Made by a program: the position numbers and the translations under genes
Notes under the pieces: model-generated
What the model saw: only the letters and a program-made list of their open reading frames with translations
Told to the model about the DNA's origin: nothing
Databases searched by the model: none
From: Clostridioides difficile
GTDB taxonomy: Bacteria; Bacillota; Clostridia; Peptostreptococcales; Peptostreptococcaceae
Direction: 5' to 3'
Length of the DNA stretch: 64,000 bases
Assembly: GCA_024919175.1 (NCBI GenBank)
Contig: CP103804.1
Span: 1,364,001-1,428,000 of the forward strand
Part shown: positions 8,977-15,902 of the stretch, piece after piece
Layout of the letters: every line of letters starts with the position of its first letter
Numbering within the stretch: position 1 is the stretch's first letter

Positions 8977-10482
8977 ATGAAAATTCAAAATACTGAGTGG
9001 GGATATATTGAATGGAAACATACTTATGATGAGAATAACCCAAAACAAGCTATGAATATATACATTGCAGTTACCATGCCAGGTAAAAAACATTTTAATC
9101 ATGTTCATTATGGCCAAGAACAGATGATATATATTTTAGAAGGAGAAGGATTGTATATTATAAATGGAGTTTGGAAGCCATTTTCCCAAGGTATGATTTT
9201 TTACATAGAATCTGGTAGCACACATGAGTCTATAAATACAGGAGATAGACCAATAAAAGAACTAGTAGTGTCAAATATTGTAAGCAATTTTGAGACAAAT
9301 GAGGTACTCGAAATTAATCCAAAAAATAAGATAGAAAATACTCTAGTAAATTATAGTGAAAATACATTAAATTTATATGCAGCAGTTGAGTCAATACGAG
9401 GTCATTTTATTGATCCATTTAAAATACCTTTAATTATTTATGATGATTCTTGGAATATAGTTTTAAAAAATCCGTATTTTCCTTTGTTTTGTTTTGAAAA
9501 ATGTAATCCAATGAAATTTCCACAAAAATGTGATTGTATGAATCAAAAAAGTAGTAATCAATTTATATGTAAGTATGGCATAACCATATATAATATTTCA
9601 ATAATATATAAAAATAATAGTATAGGTGTTATAAGAGGAGGATATATTCTATTGTCTGACTCAAATTCAGATGTTGGATGTAACAATTTATACGATATAC
9701 CAGAAGGTGCAGCTAGAACTATGAGGAGATTACTCAATCAAATAGCTAAAAATATAATTAATTTTTGTTCATTTAATGATATAAGAACAGAGTTGAAAGA
9801 AAAAGAAGAAATTATAGCAAAAACATTTTATTATGGTGAACAGTTAGAAATGGACTTAAAGTTAGCTCAAGATACTGTTACTAATTTGAGAATAAATCAT
9901 CATTTTTTATTTAATACTTTAAACTCAATGGCAAGTATAGCACTTGGTGATGGTTCTGATGATTTATATAGTGCAATTATAGACTTAGCTAAAATGTTTA
10001 GATATACTATGAAATCAGATTTAAGATTTGTAGAGCTAGAGTCTGAAATTTCTTATATTAAAAACTATCTTAATCTGCAAAAGTTACGCTATGGAGATGC
10101 ATTAAAAGTGAAATATATAATTCCTAAAGAGTTATACAATATTTATGTTCCATTTAATTTTTTGCAACCAATTGTAGAAAATGCATTTACACATGGATTT
10201 AGAGATGTTGATAAAGAAAAGCATATAGAAGTAAATGTAGGTAAAAAAAACAAAGATGTTGTAATAAAAGTATATAACAATGGAACTATATTGAATGGCA
10301 TTACATTAAATAGAGTAAAAAGAGGTCTTTCAAGTGGAAGTTCACATGGTCTATCTTTAATATATTCTAAGTTCTTGTCTATTTATGGAAATGATTTTAG
10401 TATGGATATTACATCAGAAGTTACTATAGGAACTTGTATTTTAATAACAATACCAACAAAAAATTATAAAGATAAAGTATAA
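8977..10482 (+). CDS. Sensor histidine kinase: cupin + PocR-like domain + LytS-type kinase
   Basis: This 501-residue soluble kinase has three parts. Residues 1-110 are a cupin barrel (HFNHVHYGQEQMIYILEGEG). Residues about 125-250 resemble a PocR-type sensory domain, with a cysteine-rich loop CFEKCN...KCDCMN and the closing strand IGVIRGGYILL. After a coiled coil, residues 300-500 form a LytS-type kinase with the phospho-acceptor region INHHFLFNTLNSMA and the ATP-binding NAFTHGF. No membrane segment is evident, so it should sense a cytoplasmic ligand. The next gene encodes its likely response regulator. The double sensor arrangement is unusual. Ligand unknown. Confidence 0.8.
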   Translation: MKIQNTEWGYIEWKHTYDENNPKQAMNIYIAVTMPGKKHFNHVHYGQEQMIYILEGEGLYIINGVWKPFSQGMIFYIESGSTHESINTGDRPIKELVVSNIVSNFETNEVLEINPKNKIENTLVNYSENTLNLYAAVESIRGHFIDPFKIPLIIYDDSWNIVLKNPYFPLFCFEKCNPMKFPQKCDCMNQKSSNQFICKYGITIYNISIIYKNNSIGVIRGGYILLSDSNSDVGCNNLYDIPEGAARTMRRLLNQIAKNIINFCSFNDIRTELKEKEEIIAKTFYYGEQLEMDLKLAQDTVTNLRINHHFLFNTLNSMASIALGDGSDDLYSAIIDLAKMFRYTMKSDLRFVELESEISYIKNYLNLQKLRYGDALKVKYIIPKELYNIYVPFNFLQPIVENAFTHGFRDVDKEKHIEVNVGKKNKDVVIKVYNNGTILNGITLNRVKRGLSSGSSHGLSLIYSKFLSIYGNDFSMDITSEVTIGTCILITIPTKNYKDKV

Positions 10483-10492
10483 AGTTAACTAA

Positions 10493-10539
10493 GTTTCTAC
10501 TATCATGATATATTTCATGTACAAAATTATAGTAGAGAC
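10493..10539 (+). terminator. Terminator after the sensor kinase gene
   Basis: GTTTCTACTAT at 10493-10503 pairs with ATAGTAGAGAC at 10529-10539 (one G-U pair), followed by TTTTTTATT. The response regulator 200 bases on probably has its own promoter or depends on readthrough. Confidence 0.7.
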
Positions 10540-10736
10540 TTTTTTATTATTATATGGTAAAAATTGTAAATTTAATATATATTTTTTTATAATATAATAT
10601 AGTTAACATATATTTTTGTATTATATTCCAGCGTATATAAAAATAAAAAATATATAAGACAAAACTATAGAGTCTAATTTATCAAAAACTTATATTTTAC
10701 TTGTATTATTTTAAGTATAAATGAGGAGGTATTTCT

Positions 10737-11438
10737 ATGAGAAGAGTTCTAATAGTAGATGATGAAGTAGCTGTATTAAAAATAATATCTCACTTTATAG
10801 AAAGGTTAAATATACCTTTAGAGATAATTGAGAAAGTTACTTCTGGAGATGAGGCAATAGAAAAGATAATAAAGCTAGAGCCAGATATAGTATTCATGGA
10901 CATTCAGATTCCTATATATAATGGACTAGAAGTAATAGAAAAGACTAACTCAAGATTAAAAGAAATAAATTTTATTGTAATAACAGCTTTTAATTACTTT
11001 GAATATGCACAAAAAGCTCTAAGGCTAGGAGCCAAAGACATACTTTTAAAGCCAATAGACTTAAAAGAGTTTACAGATTCGATTGAGAAGATAGTTGGAT
11101 ATAAATATACTAATAGCGAGTTATTAAATCAGTTACTAGAGTACATAAGTTTAAATTATTACAAAGATTTGAGTTTGAACGATTGTGCAACTAAATTTTT
11201 AACAAATCCATATAATATTTCAAGACTTTTTAAGAAACATTTGGATACTACTTTTGTATCATATCTAAATTATGTAAGAATAGAAAAGTCGATAGATTTA
11301 TTAAAAAACACAAATAAAACAATTCAAGAAGTTTCAGAATCAGTTGGATATAACAGCCTAAATAATTTTTACAAAAATTTTAAAATTTTCAAAGGTTTAA
11401 CTCCAAAAGTATATCTAAATACTATAAAGCAAAATTGA
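10737..11438 (+). CDS. YesN-type response regulator with AraC DNA-binding domain
   Basis: The 233-residue protein has a receiver domain (phospho-acceptor D55 in IVFMDIQIP, acidic VDDE near residue 8, K in LLKPID) and a C-terminal AraC-type double helix-turn-helix (ISRLFKKHLDTTFVSYLN and NNFYKNFKIFKGLTPKVYL). It is the natural partner of the LytS-type kinase just upstream. AraC-type regulators usually bind long asymmetric direct sites, which matches the non-palindromic 22-nt box that ends up just after this gene (11444) and before serS (7240). I infer, but cannot prove, that these boxes are its targets. A GAGGAGG site precedes the ATG. Confidence 0.88.
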   Translation: MRRVLIVDDEVAVLKIISHFIERLNIPLEIIEKVTSGDEAIEKIIKLEPDIVFMDIQIPIYNGLEVIEKTNSRLKEINFIVITAFNYFEYAQKALRLGAKDILLKPIDLKEFTDSIEKIVGYKYTNSELLNQLLEYISLNYYKDLSLNDCATKFLTNPYNISRLFKKHLDTTFVSYLNYVRIEKSIDLLKNTNKTIQEVSESVGYNSLNNFYKNFKIFKGLTPKVYLNTIKQN

Positions 11439-11443
11439 TATAT

Positions 11444-11465
11444 AAAAAGTCAAAATAGATAATTG
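11444..11465 (+). promoter_or_regulatory. 22-nt box, second copy (upstream of the M20 gene)
   Basis: This is the exact second copy of the box at 7240-7261. It begins six bases after the response regulator stop codon and 152 bases before the M20 amidohydrolase start. The asymmetric sequence fits an AraC-type activator site. Confidence 0.55.
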
Positions 11466-11508
11466 TATAGTGGTATTTAATTAATTATAATATATTTAAC
11501 AAAACAAC

Positions 11509-11522
11509 TTAAAGCGCTTTAA
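11509..11522. promoter_or_regulatory. Perfect 14-bp palindrome, cre-like
   Basis: TTAAAGCGCTTTAA is a perfect palindrome and close to the CcpA cre consensus (TGWAARCGYTWWCW style). It lies 96 bases before the M20 start, so catabolite control of the amidohydrolase-transporter operon is plausible. A dedicated repressor site is the alternative. Confidence 0.45.
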
Positions 11523-11617
11523 ATATCTTTATCAATATTAGTAACTTATACATAACTTATAGTTAAATTAGCAAAAAATTATATTATTAAAAATAAAAAT
11601 TTTGGAGAGGTGTTAGT

Positions 11618-12802
11618 ATGCAAAAAATTATTTCTATCTCAGAAAAGTATAAAGAAGATATTTTAGAGTTTTTTACAGATATTCATATGCACCCTGAACT
11701 AAGTTTTAAAGAATTTAGGACTACAAAAGCTATAAAAGATTTATTAGTAAGTTTAGATATAGAGATATTAGAATTGGGAATGGAAACAGGAGTAGTGGGA
11801 TTATTGAAAGGAAAGTATGATGGTCCTACAGTGGCACTAAGAGGAGATATTGATGCATTACCAATCTATGAAGAGGTTGATATTGAGTACAAATCAAGAT
11901 ATGATGGCATAATGCATGCATGTGGGCATGATATACATACTTCTTGTATTGTAGGGTGTGCGTATGTATTATCTCATATTAGAGACAGTCTTCATGGAAA
12001 TGTAAAGTTTATATTCCAGCCAGCAGAAGAGGTTAACAAAGGTGCAAAGATGTTGGTTGAACGAGGAGTAATGGAAAATCCAAAGGTAGATGCTATATTT
12101 GGTCTTCATAATCATCCAGATATACCTTGTGGAAAAGTAGGTGTTAAGTTAGGTGGATTGATGGCAGCAGTAGATACTATTAGAATAGAAGTAAATGGCT
12201 TTGGAGGTCATGGAGGTATACCAAACAGAACAATAGACCCTATAGTAGCATCAAGTGCAATTATAATGGGAATCCAAACAATAGTAAGTCGAAATATAAG
12301 TCCATTAGAATCAGCTGTTATATCAATTGGTACTATAAATGGAGGAACTGCAAATAATGTAATTTCAGAAAAGGTAGATATGACAGGTACATGTAGAAGC
12401 TTTAGCAATGAGGTACGAAAAAAAATATCTGAAAATTTGGAAAATATAGTTGGAGAGATAGCGCGTGGATATCAGGCAACTGCAAAACTAGATTATTTAT
12501 TTGATTTACCAGCTGTTATAAATAGTAAGGAGATGTACACAATAGCTTGCAAATCTGTATGTGATTTATATTCAGAAGATGCTATAGTTGATCCAATACC
12601 TTCAACAGGAGGAGAAGATTTTTCTATATTTATGGAAAAAGCACCAGGATTTTTTTACTGGTTAGGTGTAGGGAACAAAGCACAAGGATGTACATATCAG
12701 TGGCATAATCCTAAATTTAAGGCTGATAAAAATTCTATCTTAGTAGGTACAAATGTACTATGCCAGTCTGTTATAAATTATATGGATAAATTTAAAAAGT
12801 AA
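11618..12802 (+). CDS. M20 family metallo-amidohydrolase (aminoacylase/hippurate hydrolase group)
   Basis: The 394-residue protein carries the M20D signature: MHACGHD at 99-105, FQPAEE, the GLHNHPD strand and a lid domain with GGHGGIP. Members remove acyl or amino-acid groups from N-acylated amino acids, hippurate, indole-acetyl amino acids or aminobenzoyl-glutamate, using two metal ions. The gene is followed after 49 bases by an AbgT-family transporter and then an SHMT-like enzyme, as expected for uptake and hydrolysis of an N-acyl amino acid or folate fragment. A GGAGAGG site precedes the ATG. Substrate is not determined by sequence. Confidence 0.87.
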   Translation: MQKIISISEKYKEDILEFFTDIHMHPELSFKEFRTTKAIKDLLVSLDIEILELGMETGVVGLLKGKYDGPTVALRGDIDALPIYEEVDIEYKSRYDGIMHACGHDIHTSCIVGCAYVLSHIRDSLHGNVKFIFQPAEEVNKGAKMLVERGVMENPKVDAIFGLHNHPDIPCGKVGVKLGGLMAAVDTIRIEVNGFGGHGGIPNRTIDPIVASSAIIMGIQTIVSRNISPLESAVISIGTINGGTANNVISEKVDMTGTCRSFSNEVRKKISENLENIVGEIARGYQATAKLDYLFDLPAVINSKEMYTIACKSVCDLYSEDAIVDPIPSTGGEDFSIFMEKAPGFFYWLGVGNKAQGCTYQWHNPKFKADKNSILVGTNVLCQSVINYMDKFKK

Positions 12803-12851
12803 AATTTAACTTAAAATATTTTTGTAAATAAAGTTTATGGGGGTGACTAGT

Positions 12852-14402
12852 TTGAGGAAAATTAATTCACAAGAAAAAAATAAAGATAGTGGATTATTGA
12901 TGAGAACATTAAATGTTGTGGAGAGAGCAGGAAATAAACTTCCAGACCCAGTAACTATATTTTTATTACTATGCATAGTTGTTTTAATATTATCAGCAGT
13001 TATATCTAGTTTAGGAGTAGAAGAAATACACCCGTCTACAAAAGAAGTTGTAAAAGTAGTAAACCTACTAGAGAAAGAGCAGATTCAAGCTTATTTAGGA
13101 AGCATAGTTACAAACTTTCAATCATTCGCTCCATTAGGATTAGTATTAGTTACAATGCTAGGAGCAGGAGTTGCTGAGAAATCTGGATTTATGGAAGTAT
13201 TAATGAAAAAAGGAATTAGTAAAGTTCCACAGAAACTTGTAACTGTAGCAATTGTATTTGCAGGTATGTTATCTCATACAGCAGCAGATGTAGGATTTAT
13301 AATATTACCACCACTTGCAGCACTTGTATTTTTAGGGATTGGTAGACATCCCCTTGTAGGTATGTTTGCAGCTTTTGCAGGTGTTGCAGGAGGATTTGCA
13401 GCAAATGTTATGCTTAGTACTACAGACGTATTGTTAGCTGGATTTACAATACCAGCAGCTCAAATGATGGACCCATCTTATCAAGGAAATCCAGCAATGA
13501 ACCTTTATTTTGCTTTTATATCGGCAATTGTTCTGACTTTTGCAGGAGCATTTGTAACAGAAAAATTTATAGCTCCTCGTTTTTCAAAATATAATGATGC
13601 AGTGAATGATAAAGATATGCAGGAATTAAGTGAACTTGAAAATAAAGGTATAAAGTATGCCTTATTATCATTGTTAGTTGTTGTAGTGATAATAGTGGCT
13701 TTATGTATAGGGGAAAATGCATTTATGAAAGATCCAGAAACTGGTTCTATATTATCTAGCAATGCACCTTTAATGAAAGGTATAGTTCCAATAATCACTA
13801 TTATATTTTTGACTCCAGGATTAGTGTATGGAAAAGTAAGTAATAAGATAAAGAATGACAAAGAATTGGTATCTATGATGGGTAGCAGTATGAGTGATAT
13901 GGGAGGATATATAGTCTTAGCATTTATAGCATCTCAATTTATTAATCTATTTAATCTCAGTAATCTAGGAACGATTTTATCAATAACAGGGGCAAAAGCT
14001 TTGGCAGGATCTGGTATACCTAGTTATGGATTGATAATAGGATTTATATTATTATCTGGATTTATCAACTTATTTGTTGGAAGTGCTTCTGCAAAATGGG
14101 CAATTTTAGCACCTATATTTGTTCCTATGTTTATGTTACTAGATTTTAATCCAGCATTAACTCAAATAGCTTATCGTATTGGAGATGCTTCAACAAATCC
14201 AATAAGTCCACTTTTTCCATATTTCCCAGTTATATTAGCTTTTGCTAGAAAATATGATAAGGATTTAGGCATAGGTACTATAATATCAAATATGATTCCA
14301 TATTCAGTGGTGTTTACATTAATAGAGATAATAATATTACTACTGTTTATGGGCATTGGCATACCATTAGGTCCTGGTGGAGGAATATCTTATGCTTTAT
14401 AA
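12852..14402 (+). CDS. AbgT family transporter
   Basis: The protein (516 residues from the TTG chosen here) is an integral membrane carrier with roughly a dozen hydrophobic segments and family hallmarks such as NKLPDPVTIF, SHTAADVGFIILPPL and RIGDASTNPISPLFPYFPVI. AbgT in E. coli imports p-aminobenzoyl-glutamate; relatives MtrF and YdaH export sulfonamides. The TTG at 12852 follows a GGGGGTG site by six bases, while the ATG at 12837 has no site in front. Adjacent M20 hydrolase and SHMT-like enzyme favour import of an amidated amino-acid derivative, but export cannot be excluded. Confidence 0.88.
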   Translation: MRKINSQEKNKDSGLLMRTLNVVERAGNKLPDPVTIFLLLCIVVLILSAVISSLGVEEIHPSTKEVVKVVNLLEKEQIQAYLGSIVTNFQSFAPLGLVLVTMLGAGVAEKSGFMEVLMKKGISKVPQKLVTVAIVFAGMLSHTAADVGFIILPPLAALVFLGIGRHPLVGMFAAFAGVAGGFAANVMLSTTDVLLAGFTIPAAQMMDPSYQGNPAMNLYFAFISAIVLTFAGAFVTEKFIAPRFSKYNDAVNDKDMQELSELENKGIKYALLSLLVVVVIIVALCIGENAFMKDPETGSILSSNAPLMKGIVPIITIIFLTPGLVYGKVSNKIKNDKELVSMMGSSMSDMGGYIVLAFIASQFINLFNLSNLGTILSITGAKALAGSGIPSYGLIIGFILLSGFINLFVGSASAKWAILAPIFVPMFMLLDFNPALTQIAYRIGDASTNPISPLFPYFPVILAFARKYDKDLGIGTIISNMIPYSVVFTLIEIIILLLFMGIGIPLGPGGGISYAL

Positions 14403-14474
14403 GCTTTTATAATACATTATTAATAAAAAATTAAACCAATAAAATATATTCATTAGTTAAGAGAGGGGATTATT

Positions 14475-15731
14475 ATGTTAAAAACAACAAGAATTTCAGA
14501 CCCAGAGTTATACGAGATTGTAGTTGGTGAATTAGTTAGACAAGAGCATAATATTGAGATGATAGCTTCTGAAAGTACAGCACCAACAGAAGTACTTGAA
14601 TTAAGTGGATGTGTATTTACAAACAAAACAGAAGAAGGTTATCCAGGAGCACGTTTCCAAGCAGGTTCTGAAGAAGCAGATAAACTTGAAAATCTAGCAA
14701 TAAAGCGTGCGAAAGAAATATTTGGAGCAGAACATGTAAATGTACAGCCTTACTCAGGTTCTACAGCTAACTATTGTGTATACTCAGCAATATTAAAGCC
14801 AAATGATACTGTCTTAAGTATGCGTCTTGACCAAGGAGGACACTTAACACATGGTAGTACAGTAAACTTCTTACATGATATTTATAAATATGAATTTTAT
14901 GGGGTAGATTCAAATACTGGGCGTATAGACTACGACGCTCTTGAAGCGAAGGCAAAAGAGTGTAAACCAAAACTTATAATTGCAGGGGCAAGTTCATATC
15001 CAAGATTGATAGATTATGAAAGAATATCTAATGTTGCAAAAGAGGTAGGAGCTTATTTTATGGTAGATATGGCCCATGTTGCAGGTTTGGTGGCAGCAAA
15101 AGTAATACCTAGTCCTGTACCGTATGCAGATTTTGTTTCTTCATCTACAACAAAAACTTTCTGTGGACCAAGAAGTGGTATTGTACTTTGTAAAGCTGAA
15201 CATGCAAAGAAACTTGATAAAGGTGTTTTCCCAGGAACATTAGGTTCTATACATCTTAACACAGTTGCAGCGAAAACGTTTTCGCTATTGTATTTAGGTA
15301 CAGATAAGTTTCGTAAGGTAATGGAGCAAGTAGTAGTAAATGCTAAAACTTTGGCAGCTGAACTTATTTCTCACGGATTTAGCATAGTAAGTGGTGGAAC
15401 TGATAATCATATAGTAATGGTTGATTTAAGAAGTAAGAATTTGACAGGAAAACAATTTGAAAAAGCTCTTGAATATGTAGGAATAACAGTTAATAAAAAT
15501 GTTATTCCTGATGACCCACAGTCACCATTTGTAACTAGTGGTGTTCGTATCGGTCTTACATCAATATCTCAAAGAGGTCTTAAAGAAAAAGAAGTTATAC
15601 AAATAGCAGGAATAATGAATAAAGTAGCAGAAAATATTGATAATAAAGAAGTATTAGATGAATGTAAAGTAGAAGCTCAGGAACTTATAGCTAAATTCCC
15701 ATTATATCCAGAAGGATATTTTGAAGATTAA
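14475..15731 (+). CDS. Serine hydroxymethyltransferase-like PLP enzyme with substituted active site
   Basis: At 418 residues the protein is clearly of the GlyA fold: MIASES, HLTHG, VDMAHVAGLVAA and the PLP lysine K227 in SSSTTKTFCGPRSG. Several residues that classical SHMTs keep are changed. The usual histidine before the PLP lysine (THKT) is threonine, and the NKYAEGYPGKRYYGG segment reads NKTEEGYPGARFQAG, so three conserved tyrosines become T, F and Q. This suggests an SHMT paralogue working as an aldolase or on another beta-hydroxy amino acid rather than the housekeeping folate enzyme. It ends the M20-AbgT gene run, followed by a strong terminator. Confidence 0.8.
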   Translation: MLKTTRISDPELYEIVVGELVRQEHNIEMIASESTAPTEVLELSGCVFTNKTEEGYPGARFQAGSEEADKLENLAIKRAKEIFGAEHVNVQPYSGSTANYCVYSAILKPNDTVLSMRLDQGGHLTHGSTVNFLHDIYKYEFYGVDSNTGRIDYDALEAKAKECKPKLIIAGASSYPRLIDYERISNVAKEVGAYFMVDMAHVAGLVAAKVIPSPVPYADFVSSSTTKTFCGPRSGIVLCKAEHAKKLDKGVFPGTLGSIHLNTVAAKTFSLLYLGTDKFRKVMEQVVVNAKTLAAELISHGFSIVSGGTDNHIVMVDLRSKNLTGKQFEKALEYVGITVNKNVIPDDPQSPFVTSGVRIGLTSISQRGLKEKEVIQIAGIMNKVAENIDNKEVLDECKVEAQELIAKFPLYPEGYFED

Positions 15732-15800
15732 GCATATCAATTTACGTAGCCCACAATTTATAAAGCCTATAACATAAAACCTAATAATATATAACCATTA

Positions 15801-15834
15801 TAAGGTGTTGATTAATCAACACCTTATTTTTTTT
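15801..15834 (+). terminator. Strong intrinsic terminator after the SHMT-like gene
   Basis: A perfect 26-base palindrome, TAAGGTGTTGATT followed by its complement (15801-15826), runs into a stretch of eight or more T. It closes the M20-AbgT-SHMT gene run. Confidence 0.9.
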
Positions 15835-15902
15835 GAAAAGTAATATACAAGCTATTATCAGCATATAATTCTTTATAGATAATTAACAAGGGGGATAAAG
15901 TT

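Noticed and set aside
10483..10736. Third copy of the 22-nt box before the response regulator gene
   Set aside because: I searched this gap by eye and found no copy with fewer than several mismatches.
13505..13861. 118-codon minus-strand frame inside the AbgT transporter
   Set aside because: Antisense to membrane-helix codons, a common artefact; the plus-strand protein is clear.
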